Part shown: piece after piece, positions 1 to 7,431 of the stretch
Layout of the letters: each line of letters begins with the position of its first letter
Numbering within the stretch: position 1 is the first letter of the stretch
Assembly (NCBI GenBank): GCA_964420985.1
Contig: CAYQUT010000042.1
Location: forward strand, 1-13,970
DNA: 13,970 nt
Direction: 5' to 3'
From: CAMCTV01 sp964420985
Lineage (GTDB): Bacteria; Bacteroidota; Bacteroidia; Flavobacteriales_D; Sanyastnellaceae
The notes under the pieces: generated by a model
Databases searched by the model: none
Told to the model about the DNA's origin: nothing
The model's input: the letters and a program-made list of their open reading frames with translations, nothing else
Translations under genes and position numbers: made by a program

Positions 1-147
1 TCAGTATTCAGTATTCAGTACTCAGTATTCAGTACTCAGTATTCAGTATTCAGTATTCAGTGCTCAGTATTCAGTACTCAGTATTCAGTACTCAGTATTC
101 AGTATTCAGTACTCAGTATTCAGTATTCAGTACTCAGCACTCATTAC
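1..147. repeat. Heptanucleotide tandem array, unit TCAGTAY
   Basis: The first 133 bases split without gaps into 19 consecutive 7-bp units. Eighteen are TCAGTAT or TCAGTAC and one (57-63) is TCAGTGC. Two decayed units follow, TCAGCAC (134-140) and TCATTAC (141-147), after which the phase dissolves into a pyrimidine-rich tract. Variation falls almost entirely on the last base of the unit (T or C). The order of T and C units is partly repeated: units 2-7 and units 10-15 carry the same T-C-T-C-T-T series, so a 42-bp block recurs at a 56-bp offset. The array is cut by the left edge, so its full length is unknown. A 7-bp period does not preserve reading frame and it lies upstream of a start codon, so it is taken as non-coding. 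Its function is unknown. Confidence 0.95.
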
Positions 148-192
148 TCTTTCCTTTTTCTTCAATCCCCAATCCTCCTTATCTTGGCTAAT

Positions 193-2151
193 ATGAACAA
201 AACTTTCATCGCGACACTCGTTTGCCTGGTTTCGATTTGTGCCTCAGCCCAACTCCCCGACCCTTCCTTCGTTGAATTTTTGTACAACAAAAAATATCCG
301 CTGGATAGGCTGGATACATTAACACGACAAGAACAGTTATTCTACATGCAATTTGCGGCTTCCCATCCCAATGATACCGCATCTGCCCAGTTGCGTAGCT
401 TGATACAAGACCAGGTGAATGCGCTAAACGAAGCTTCTATTACAATGAGCCAGCGTCCCATCCTTCCCAATGAAACCATTTGGCCGCTTACCCAACAAAA
501 TGACACCCTCAACTTTGATTTCTTGCTTCAACTTCCTACTTCTGAAAATTTCTTGATTGAATATCTTGGGAGATGCGTGCGCACCCCAAGACAAGCCAAT
601 CAATACGCGGAAATGGGCGCCCATATTGTTGAGCCTTTTGACCTTCAACTCTGGTACGAAGGGGTCTTTTATCTGATCCGAAATGGCCATTTCACTCCAA
701 AAATCCAAGAAACCCTTATTCAGCAATTTGAACTTTGGAACAACGAAACCAAAAATCCGTTAACCCATTTTCGCTCATCTTACTGGAAAGCCATTGTTAG
801 AATCCCCAAATCAAAGTTCGACAAAACTAAATGGTCCTCTCTTCTTCTCGGGTTGCCATTACAACCCCAGAATTTGCCACCCAATAAATACTTTGTTCAG
901 GTTTTAGGAAAATGCAATCAACCTGTATTCAATCAACTTCTGTTGGACTGGAGCAAGGACATTAACCTAAAAAAGGAATTGCGTTTGGAATGCTTGATTC
1001 AATTGCAACGCAACATTTTCAAGGATTGCGCACCACTGCTCTCTCTTGTTCAAGAGCAAGACAATGTGCTGGGTTCATGGGCCATTCAACTCTGCGCCAA
1101 TGCCTTTGCTTACGATTCCATTCCAATACCTTTTGCATGGGATAGCCCTGCATTTAAAACCACCCATCCTGACATGTATGCGCAGTTCAGCGTGTGGCGT
1201 TTAAAGACAACCAACTTTGATCCAAAAGGAAAAAAAAACTGGCAACTTTTCATTTCTGAAAAGGATGATTACCACAGAATGCGCGCGCTTGAGAGACTTG
1301 CGCTGAGAAAAATTTGTTTACCGCAATTGGTCGACTACCTCACCTCTTCCAAGGCCTCTTATTCTGATCTCTACTATGGTACCGAAATGCTCATTGCAGC
1401 CCATATCGAATTAGAAAATTCAGATTTCTGGAAATCGCAAGCCACACGATTGTGGGAAACAATGGATGTTGGCGTTCAAGCATTATTGGCCACCGCCATC
1501 AAAGAAGCCAAGTTATCAGATGAGCTCCTTGCGTTTTGGTTTGCATTGTTGGAGAAAAGGCTACCCTCATTGATCTTGCCCAAAGAAGTGGAAACCTACA
1601 ATGAGATTGTCGTGGCTTTGAATTCCATGACCAAATTTTCAAACAAAAGATTTCAACCTTTTCAACCACAACCCATCGTTCAAATTGATGCAGACCAATG
1701 GCAAAAATTAAATTTCATTCGTCGATATGAAATGAAGATTGTTGCACAGGGAATTGAACAAAAAATAATCTTTGATGTGCATGAACTCAACCATCCCATT
1801 ACCGCTATGCACTTTCAAAAACTGGTGAACAACGGCTTTTATGACAACAAACACATTCACCGATATGTACCCAATTTTGTGAGCCAAGGGGGATGTCCAA
1901 GGGGAGATGGCATGGGTGGTTTGGATGAAGTTATCCCATCAGAATTCACACCGGATAGTTTTGATGCAGGCTGCATTGGATGGGCTTCAGCAGGGCCGCA
2001 CACAGAAAGCTGTCAGATTTTTTTCATGACCAGTGATGCTCCGCACTTGGATGGTCGTTACACCAACATGGGGCAAGTAATAGAAGGGATGGAATTTATT
2101 CCAAAGATGACCATTGGAACAACCATCAAAAGCATCAAGGAAGTAAAATAA
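193..2151 (+). CDS. Secreted cyclophilin-type peptidyl-prolyl cis-trans isomerase with long helical N-terminal region
   Basis: Predicted to catalyse cis-trans isomerisation of Xaa-Pro bonds in exported proteins. An open frame begins at TTG 184, but ATG 193 (fourth codon) directly precedes a classic signal peptide (MNKTFIATLVCLVSI, likely cleavage after ASA before QLP), so it is preferred. The product is 652 aa. The cyclophilin domain is at the C-terminus, about residues 508-650: HRYVPNFVSQGG carries the catalytic Arg (R557) and the F562/Q565 positions, SCQIFF lies at 606-611, and HLDGRYT at 618-624 has His where human CypA has Trp121, as in many bacterial cyclophilins. Residues about 25-500 are rich in predicted helices and look like a HEAT-type solenoid, which is inferred from pattern only. 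It is far longer than a stand-alone cyclophilin (about 160-200 aa). It converges on the next gene with a 6-nt gap and no hairpin terminator between them. Location is probably periplasm or outer-membrane surface. Confidence 0.88.
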   Translation: MNKTFIATLVCLVSICASAQLPDPSFVEFLYNKKYPLDRLDTLTRQEQLFYMQFAASHPNDTASAQLRSLIQDQVNALNEASITMSQRPILPNETIWPLTQQNDTLNFDFLLQLPTSENFLIEYLGRCVRTPRQANQYAEMGAHIVEPFDLQLWYEGVFYLIRNGHFTPKIQETLIQQFELWNNETKNPLTHFRSSYWKAIVRIPKSKFDKTKWSSLLLGLPLQPQNLPPNKYFVQVLGKCNQPVFNQLLLDWSKDINLKKELRLECLIQLQRNIFKDCAPLLSLVQEQDNVLGSWAIQLCANAFAYDSIPIPFAWDSPAFKTTHPDMYAQFSVWRLKTTNFDPKGKKNWQLFISEKDDYHRMRALERLALRKICLPQLVDYLTSSKASYSDLYYGTEMLIAAHIELENSDFWKSQATRLWETMDVGVQALLATAIKEAKLSDELLAFWFALLEKRLPSLILPKEVETYNEIVVALNSMTKFSNKRFQPFQPQPIVQIDADQWQKLNFIRRYEMKIVAQGIEQKIIFDVHELNHPITAMHFQKLVNNGFYDNKHIHRYVPNFVSQGGCPRGDGMGGLDEVIPSEFTPDSFDAGCIGWASAGPHTESCQIFFMTSDAPHLDGRYTNMGQVIEGMEFIPKMTIGTTIKSIKEVK

Positions 2152-2157
2152 AAAGTC

Positions 2158-3429
2158 CTAGGTCTTCTGCTTTTTCCTTTTGGCTGCGGGAAAAAGAATG
2201 TTGTTCAAAATCAAACGGTATCCGGGTGACTTAGGGTGCAACGAAAGATCTGTGGGTGGATCTCCAACCAAGTGGCGGTAATCTTCTGGATCATGTCCTC
2301 CGTAATACGTCCACTGCCCCTGGCCCAATTCGCCATGAATATACCGTGCTGTTCCCAATGACTTGGTTTCACCCATAACCGTCACATTGCTCTTGATGTA
2401 GTCATGATGAAAGGACGTTGTTTGGCCCATAAATCCTTTGATGACCTGTGTGTGGTTTTGCGTGAGGATCGTGGGTACAATATCCCACTTGGCAGAGAAA
2501 TCAAACAAGGTGAAAAAATCATTCAACTCACCCATTTTGTTATGATCCTCAGTGGCGTCAATAGAACTGAACTCATACACCATGGGATCTTTGATCAGTC
2601 GATAATTTTGAAAGGCAAAGCCGTTGTTGAATTCCAATTTTTGTTGCGCTTGTGGGTCACTTGCATCGCCATCAAAAACGGCCTCTGCAATGTCCACATG
2701 CTCTGCTGCCAGTGCGATGTCGTAAGAATCCGTTCCACTGCACATCGTAAACAAAAAGCCTCCACCCAGAACAAAGTTTCGGATGTTGAGAGCTACTTGC
2801 CTTTTCATTTCACTCACTTTTGAAAAACCCAATGAAGCTGCTGTTCCTTCTTGGTTCTTCACCTCCTCTTGGTACCAGGCAGCATTGCGGTATTGTGCAT
2901 AAAACTTTCCATATTGACCTGTAAAATCCTCATGATGCAGATGGAGCCAATCGTATTTGACCAAATCTCCTTTGATTACTTCAGTATCGTAAATTTCTGT
3001 ATAGGGAATTTCGGCATAGGTCAAAACCATGGTTACCGCATCGTCCCAAGGTTGTTTTCCTTTCGGCGTGTAAACTGCAATCTTTGGCGCTACTTCCAGC
3101 TTAACGCGTTCCATGTTGACTTCAGGGTCTGCAATTTGTGAATAGATCTGCTGGGCTTGGGCATCAGCGATGACTTCAAAGCTCACTCCGCGTATGGTGC
3201 ACTCCTTGGTCAATGAGGGAAGATTGGGACATAAAAAACTGCCTCCGCGGTAATTCAGCAACCACTCCAGTGTACCACCATTTTGCAACAGCCAATACGC
3301 AATCCCGTAGGACTTCAAATGCTCTGCCTGGGTATCATCCATTGGGATGAGCACCTGACTCGCCCTTGTTGGCAATACGCTCAAAAAAACAAACAGCACG
3401 ACAAAGCTGATAATACGTTTTGCTTTCAT
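2158..3429 (-). CDS. Secreted GATase1/ThuA-like protein (family often mislabelled 'asparagine synthetase B')
   Basis: This is a conserved Bacteroidota family that databases commonly name 'asparagine synthetase B'. I recognise it by characteristic stretches such as IPMDDTQAEHLK, AYWLLQNGG, WLLNYRGGSF and YDWLHLHHEDFTGQYGKFY. Nothing resembling the AsnB N-terminal glutaminase or its ATP-pyrophosphatase domain is present, so that name is not supported. Residues 222-234 (GGGFLFTMCSGTD) resemble the nucleophile elbow of class I glutamine amidotransferase-like or ThuA-like folds, with Cys230 as candidate nucleophile. The C-terminal YYGGHDPEDY and HPKSPGYRLILNN motifs fit the same family. The actual reaction is unknown. 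Start: the frame is open from TTG 3447, with ATGs at 3444 and 3429. I chose 3429 because MKAKRIISFVVLFVFLSVLPTRAS is a typical signal peptide and the start is preceded by AAAA. It lies 49 bp downstream of dnaB on the same strand and may be cotranscribed or use the near-consensus -7 box at 3434-3441. Confidence 0.8.
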   Translation of the reverse strand: MKAKRIISFVVLFVFLSVLPTRASQVLIPMDDTQAEHLKSYGIAYWLLQNGGTLEWLLNYRGGSFLCPNLPSLTKECTIRGVSFEVIADAQAQQIYSQIADPEVNMERVKLEVAPKIAVYTPKGKQPWDDAVTMVLTYAEIPYTEIYDTEVIKGDLVKYDWLHLHHEDFTGQYGKFYAQYRNAAWYQEEVKNQEGTAASLGFSKVSEMKRQVALNIRNFVLGGGFLFTMCSGTDSYDIALAAEHVDIAEAVFDGDASDPQAQQKLEFNNGFAFQNYRLIKDPMVYEFSSIDATEDHNKMGELNDFFTLFDFSAKWDIVPTILTQNHTQVIKGFMGQTTSFHHDYIKSNVTVMGETKSLGTARYIHGELGQGQWTYYGGHDPEDYRHLVGDPPTDLSLHPKSPGYRLILNNILFPAAKRKKQKT

Positions 3430-3433
3430 TTTT

Positions 3434-3441
3434 CTAAAATA
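3434..3441 (-). promoter_or_regulatory. Near-consensus Bacteroidota -7 element (TATTTTAG)
   Basis: Reading the minus strand, TATTTTAG matches TAnnTTTG at five of six fixed positions and ends exactly 4 nt before the chosen ATG at 3429. It is weak on its own. It is listed because the spacing is the same as for the three perfect boxes elsewhere in the window and because it supports the 3429 start. Confidence 0.3.
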
Positions 3442-3478
3442 CATCAAGGGCTGAGAACAACATCCCGATTAACGAAAA

Positions 3479-5065
3479 TTAAAAAGGAACAACGTCATTA
3501 TTGCCGCCCGAGAATGAACCGAAATCATCGTCATCTTCCTCATCCGGCATGGTATTGATCTTTGAGCTCACCGTAATGGTGGTGGAAGATCCTGAATCAA
3601 AATTGGTATTGGGCGACATGGAACCGCCATAACTTGGGTTGAAGCTGTGGTGATCTCTGTCTGTGAATTTGGCCAACTCTTTTTTGAACTCTAAGTCAAC
3701 ATCTGAAATGGCTCCATTTCTGTGTTTGGCAATGAGAATCTGCGCAAGACCCACTGTGGAATGCCCTTCCGCATTGGTCAAAATACCGTAATACTCAGGG
3801 CGATAAATGAAACCAACGATATCCGCATCTTGCTCAATCGCACCAGATTCGCGAAGATCAGAAAGGACAGGACGCTTATCTCCCGGGCGTGATTCTACGC
3901 TACGTGACAACTGAGAAAGGGCGATGATTGGAACATCGAGTTCTTTTGCGATTTGTTTGATCGAACGAGAAATGGTAGAGATCTCCTGTTCGCGGTTACC
4001 ACCTCGGCCGTCTCCGCCACCGACGGACATCAACTGCAAATAATCGATGATGATGATTTGAATACCATGTTGTGCTTTAAGCCTACGACATTTTGCACGA
4101 AGGTCAAATACAGATAGCGCAGGGGTATCGTCAATAAACAAAGGAGCATCCGCTAATTTGGCGATGCGCTGATTCAATTGTTGCAATTCCAATTCAGACA
4201 AATTGCCTCGGCGCAATTTATCCCCTTCAATCTCTGTCTCACTGGCAATCAAACGTTGCACCAACTGCAAGCTGGACATCTCAAGTGAAAACACCGCAAC
4301 AGGAGCCTTGTGTTCCACTGCGATGTTCCGGGCCATGGACAATACAAAAGCCGTCTTACCCATGGCAGGACGTGCAGCAATGACAATCATGTCAGAGCGC
4401 TGCCAGCCATTGGTTATTCTATCCAAAGCATTGAATCCTGAAGGCACACCCGTCACGCCAGTTTTGTTCTTCATGGCCTTGTCAATCTCATCCAGTGCTT
4501 GCTTCACCAAATGACTCATCTTGTCATAGTTCTTTCTGATGTTGCCTTGTGTAACTTCAAAAAGTCCCGACTCTGCTTTGTCTAACAATTCAAAAACATC
4601 GGTGGTCTCTTCGTAAGCGTGGGTAATGATGCCACCCGAGATTCGAATCAACTCGCGTTGAATAAATTTTTGAGCGATGATGCGCGCATGCGCTTCAATG
4701 TTGGCAGATGAGGCGACCTGATTGGTCATTGCTGCGATGTAAGGTGCTCCTCCTGCGGCATCCAACAAGCCCTCTTTCCTCAATTGTTGGGATACCGTTA
4801 AAATATCAATGGGTGAACCATTGGAAAACAGTGAGCGCACCGCACTATAAATCAACGTATGCTTGGGATCATAAAATGAATTGGGTTCCAAAATTTCTAT
4901 GACGGAATTCACAGCGGAGTTATCCAACATGACTGCACCCAAAACGGCTACTTCCAAATCCCTTGCATTGGGCGGGATACGTCCCATTTCAGTACCCAAA
5001 AGATTGGCGTTCAAATCCAAATTCTTTTTCAATCTTGCGTTGGTTGGTCGTGTTTGCTTCTCCAT
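3479..5065 (-). CDS. dnaB: Replicative DNA helicase DnaB
   Basis: Hexameric 5'-3' helicase that unwinds the chromosome at the replication fork. At 528 aa it has the N-terminal DnaB domain (about 30-135), a linker helix region, and a RecA-like ATPase domain (about 205-470). Visible motifs are Walker A ARPAMGKT (231-238), the catalytic Glu in FSLEM (E262), Walker B IIIIDYLQL (337-345, D341), SQLSR followed by a GDKRP segment (385-399), DLRESGAIEQDAD (403-415), and the arginine-finger region AKHRNG (446-451; K447, R449). No intein interrupts it. It is longer than E. coli DnaB (471 aa), mainly because of a low-complexity tail from about residue 475: Ser/Asn/Gly-rich, then an acidic run EEDDDDFGSF, ending DVVPF. 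Start ATG 5065 is followed by a basic stretch and lies 21 nt downstream of a good -7 box (5087-5094). Confidence 0.97.
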   Translation of the reverse strand: MEKQTRPTNARLKKNLDLNANLLGTEMGRIPPNARDLEVAVLGAVMLDNSAVNSVIEILEPNSFYDPKHTLIYSAVRSLFSNGSPIDILTVSQQLRKEGLLDAAGGAPYIAAMTNQVASSANIEAHARIIAQKFIQRELIRISGGIITHAYEETTDVFELLDKAESGLFEVTQGNIRKNYDKMSHLVKQALDEIDKAMKNKTGVTGVPSGFNALDRITNGWQRSDMIVIAARPAMGKTAFVLSMARNIAVEHKAPVAVFSLEMSSLQLVQRLIASETEIEGDKLRRGNLSELELQQLNQRIAKLADAPLFIDDTPALSVFDLRAKCRRLKAQHGIQIIIIDYLQLMSVGGGDGRGGNREQEISTISRSIKQIAKELDVPIIALSQLSRSVESRPGDKRPVLSDLRESGAIEQDADIVGFIYRPEYYGILTNAEGHSTVGLAQILIAKHRNGAISDVDLEFKKELAKFTDRDHHSFNPSYGGSMSPNTNFDSGSSTTITVSSKINTMPDEEDDDDFGSFSGGNNDVVPF

Positions 5066-5086
5066 TCTGTATCAATTAAGGAACCT

Positions 5087-5094
5087 CAAATTTA
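5087..5094 (-). promoter_or_regulatory. Putative dnaB promoter -7 element TAAATTTG
   Basis: The minus strand reads TAAATTTG, a perfect match to the Bacteroidota -7 consensus TAnnTTTG, 21 nt before the dnaB start codon. With the usual spacing of roughly four bases to the transcription start, the mRNA would have a leader of about 17 nt. A TTG lies 25 nt further upstream, slightly long for the -33 element. Confidence 0.5.
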
Positions 5095-5146
5095 GAACGC
5101 TAAATTGGACTTGTCTCAGCAATCTATTCACATTGAACAAGCTTAG

Positions 5147-5194
5147 ACCTTTGATAACTTTTCATCTTCCAAGAACATCAATAAAATCAAAGGT
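5147..5194. repeat. 9-bp inverted repeat, possible operator
   Basis: ACCTTTGAT at 5147-5155 is perfectly complemented by ATCAAAGGT at 5186-5194, with 30 nt between the arms. The arms are too far apart and the loop too long for a convincing terminator, and no U-tract follows. The position between two divergent promoters would suit a dimeric regulator, but no regulator can be named, and a 9-bp repeat could arise by chance in AT-rich DNA. Confidence 0.35.
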
Positions 5195-5235
5195 TTGAGA
5201 AAATAAATGGTGGAAAAATAAAAGAGTTTTCAACT

Positions 5236-5243
5236 TACATTTG
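5236..5243 (+). promoter_or_regulatory. Putative -7 element TACATTTG, 4 nt before ATG
   Basis: A perfect TAnnTTTG ends 4 nt upstream of ATG 5248. The -7 element normally sits just upstream of the transcription start, so transcription is predicted to begin at or beside the A of the start codon, giving a leaderless message. No clear -33 TTTG is present at the expected distance. Confidence 0.45.
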
Positions 5244-5247
5244 GATA

Positions 5248-6519
5248 ATGCGCTGGATTCCATTATGCCTTGGTTTATTGATGCTTTTTTCCTGTAAAAA
5301 AGAGGAACATCCCATTCCTAGTATTGAGGCTGAATGGCTGGATGATTCAGGGCCTTTTGGATTTGGTCAAACCATTGCAGTTAAGGTGCACGCTCAAATT
5401 GAAGGTGCTGATCCCATTGAGAAAATAACCGTGCAACTGACAGATGAAAATCAAAAAGTTTGGATGTCTGAAATGTCCACGAGTCAACTACCATCGCATG
5501 AATTTCATGGAAATATTTCGCTCACCCTTGAAGATCCTTATTTGCCTTCGGGACAATATTATCTAAAAATCAGTGCTTTGACAGCCCACCAATCCAAATC
5601 AACTTTTCTTCAATGTAGTATTACCGAATTGTCCAAAAAAAGAACGTTGGTCATCGGCATCAACAACAATGGTTTTGCCGGAGCAATGATTGACACCTTG
5701 TCATCTGGTTTTGAATTGGCACCATGGAACAGTGCGCTTGGAGCGCGCTATTTACCCATAATCAACCACTACAACAAAACCTTATGGACCTGTATACCTG
5801 GACAATCCTTGCTTGAAATTACCGGTATTGCTGATCAATACATTCAAACTTATAACTACCCTTTTGCCGGCAGCAACGACTACTATCTTGATGCTGTTTA
5901 TGATGCCCAAGACCTCAGTATCTGGTATATCACCCAAGACGGTTTAAGACAGTTTGATAAGAATAGCCAATTCCGGCAATGGATTCCTATTAGCAACGGG
6001 CACTTGATGGAATGCACGGAAGACTTTATTTGCACCAACAAAAAAACGCCTGGACAACCGCAGGAACTTCTATTGCATTTAAAAACTACTGGAAACCTTG
6101 CACATGTTTGGGTTCATGGAAAGCAAGTCTCTGATTTGTTTGTTCTGGATAATATGATGGGTCTTTTATATCTGGAAAATGGGAACTATAAAATTGGATT
6201 GTTTGATCTAGACACCTTTCTGCCTATCAATTGGCATCCGCTTTTGAGCTATTCTAGCAATGGATTTTTATGCGCTGCTGCAAGAGATGGCTTATGGATC
6301 AGTGATGAAAATGGATTGCATCATTGGGATAACCAGGGAAATTGGAATAATACTTGGCCCAATTATCATCCCACTCAATTCGAGATTGACCAAACTTCAC
6401 CGCTGATTTGGATGATTGATGAAGGAAAAATCAAAGCCTTTCAATACCTCAGCCAACAAGAAATGTATCAAAGTGCAGATAACGGATACTCTTCTTTGGC
6501 CATTGGATACAACAAGTGA
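5248..6519 (+). CDS. Putative lipoprotein, Ig-like N-terminal domain plus beta-propeller-like repeats, function unknown
   Basis: I do not recognise a characterised family. The 423-aa product starts with a short signal peptide and lipobox (MRWIPLCLGLLMLFSC, lipidated Cys16), so it should be an inner- or outer-membrane lipoprotein. Residues about 25-125 have alternating beta-strand character with a GPFGFGQTIAVKVHAQ start, like Ig/Cadherin-type accessory domains of Bacteroidota surface proteins. Residues about 130-420 look like an irregular propeller: three segments share a W-I-T/S-D-x-x-G-L-x-x-[FW]-D pattern (about 224-247, 347-370, 385-408), reminiscent of two-component-regulator propeller (Reg_prop) blades but degenerate. 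No catalytic motif was found. It is transcribed divergently from dnaB and sits 30 bp upstream of the SDR epimerase gene, so it may be the first gene of that transcription unit. Confidence 0.8.
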   Translation: MRWIPLCLGLLMLFSCKKEEHPIPSIEAEWLDDSGPFGFGQTIAVKVHAQIEGADPIEKITVQLTDENQKVWMSEMSTSQLPSHEFHGNISLTLEDPYLPSGQYYLKISALTAHQSKSTFLQCSITELSKKRTLVIGINNNGFAGAMIDTLSSGFELAPWNSALGARYLPIINHYNKTLWTCIPGQSLLEITGIADQYIQTYNYPFAGSNDYYLDAVYDAQDLSIWYITQDGLRQFDKNSQFRQWIPISNGHLMECTEDFICTNKKTPGQPQELLLHLKTTGNLAHVWVHGKQVSDLFVLDNMMGLLYLENGNYKIGLFDLDTFLPINWHPLLSYSSNGFLCAAARDGLWISDENGLHHWDNQGNWNNTWPNYHPTQFEIDQTSPLIWMIDEGKIKAFQYLSQQEMYQSADNGYSSLAIGYNK

Positions 6520-6549
6520 ACAAAGGGTCGTTAAAATGGTTTTCGTATT

Positions 6550-7431
6550 ATGAATATTCTTGTTACCGGAGGAACCGGAAATGTGGGAAAGGTCCTTATT
6601 CCGATGCTCAACCAATCAGGACATGTTTGCTATACCCTTACGCGATCTCCTAAATCAGAAAAAGATATTTTTTGGAATCCAAATGAGCTAAAAGGTGATC
6701 TCCCCAAAGACATCCATTTTCATGCAGTTGTGCATTTGGCTGGATATAGTGTCTCCAATAAGTGGACAAAAGAAAATAAGCAAGAGATGGTGGACTCCAG
6801 ATTGTATTCCACCGCATTGCTCAAGAAAATGCTCTTTGAAAATAAAACCGAAAACATCGTTTGGATTCAAGCCAGCGCCATTGGTATTTATAACAACATG
6901 CAAGAATGGCAAGATGAGGAAAGTACTCATGGAAAAGGTTTTTTGGCACAACTCACAGAGGATTGGGAAAAGGCCATATCTGAACACCCATCAAGCTGGA
7001 GAAAGGTCATATTGAGAATTGGTGTCGTCATGGATGCGCAATCAGGAGCGCTAGCCGCCATGCTACCCGTATTTAAGTTCGGTTTAGGATCAGCATTGGG
7101 TTCTGGAAAACAATGGATGAGTTGGATAGCCATCGAAGATTTGGCACGTATGATTCAATTCGCAATTGAAAACGAAACCGTGCAGGGCACATTCAATGCT
7201 GTAGCTCCTGAACCGGTTCAAAATGATGAATTTGGTCGGGAACTGAGCAAAGCCATCAAGAGGCCTTACTTTCTACCCAATGTTCCAGGCTTTCTCTTGA
7301 AGATAATGGTAGGAGAAATGTCCAGTATGGTGTTGAATAGTCAACGCATATCATCCAAGAAAATTCAGGACCGAGGATTTGTGTTTCAATACAAAAACAT
7401 CAAAGAAAACTTTAAAGCAATATTCAAATGA
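6550..7431 (+). CDS. TIGR01777-family SDR epimerase (SDR39U1-like)
   Basis: Atypical extended short-chain dehydrogenase/epimerase of the TIGR01777 (YfcH/SDR39U1) family, 293 aa and close to the family's usual length of about 300. The NAD(P)-binding glycine motif GGTGNVG is at residues 7-13. Family hallmarks follow: VHLAGYSV with a downstream KWT...SR segment, the QASAIGIY strand in place of a classical YxxxK active site, GLGSALGSGKQWMSWIAIEDLA, GTFNAVAPEPV, and the C-terminal DUF1731 region with LPNVPGFLLKIMVGEM and SSKKIQDRGFVFQY. The physiological substrate of this family is not established. The stop codon overlaps the photolyase start by 4 bp (ATGA at 7428-7431), so the two are translationally coupled. 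In Bacteroidota such SDR genes often neighbour photolyase genes, which suggests a shared light-stress role; that is inference. Confidence 0.9.
   Translation: MNILVTGGTGNVGKVLIPMLNQSGHVCYTLTRSPKSEKDIFWNPNELKGDLPKDIHFHAVVHLAGYSVSNKWTKENKQEMVDSRLYSTALLKKMLFENKTENIVWIQASAIGIYNNMQEWQDEESTHGKGFLAQLTEDWEKAISEHPSSWRKVILRIGVVMDAQSGALAAMLPVFKFGLGSALGSGKQWMSWIAIEDLARMIQFAIENETVQGTFNAVAPEPVQNDEFGRELSKAIKRPYFLPNVPGFLLKIMVGEMSSMVLNSQRISSKKIQDRGFVFQYKNIKENFKAIFK

Larger units (their letters stand above)
5066..5247. other. Divergent intergenic region between dnaB and the lipoprotein gene
   Basis: This 182-bp AT-rich spacer separates two divergently oriented genes and contains the -7 boxes of both (5087-5094 minus, 5236-5243 plus) and a 9-bp inverted repeat (5147-5155 / 5186-5194). 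No ORF with coding character and no RNA gene was recognised here. Confidence 0.6.

Noticed and set aside
1..147. CRISPR array
   Set aside because: The units are 7 bp and directly adjacent, with no unique spacers; no cas genes are present.
184..192. TTG 184 as start of the prolyl isomerase gene
   Set aside because: ATG 193 is nine bases downstream, gives a cleaner signal peptide, and ATG is far more common as a start.
1955..1962. TAGTTTTG match to the -7 consensus inside the prolyl isomerase gene
   Set aside because: It is within a coding region, no gene starts nearby on that strand, and a six-fixed-base motif is expected by chance at this density.
2140..2175. Possible bidirectional terminator between the two convergent genes (CCTAGG palindrome)
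   Set aside because: Only a 6-bp palindrome is present, with no stem of useful length and no U-tract on either strand.
2404..2823. Open frame of 139 codons on the plus strand, antisense to the GATase1-like gene
   Set aside because: It lies wholly inside a well-supported gene on the other strand, has no recognisable domain or signal, and its composition is that of a shadow frame.
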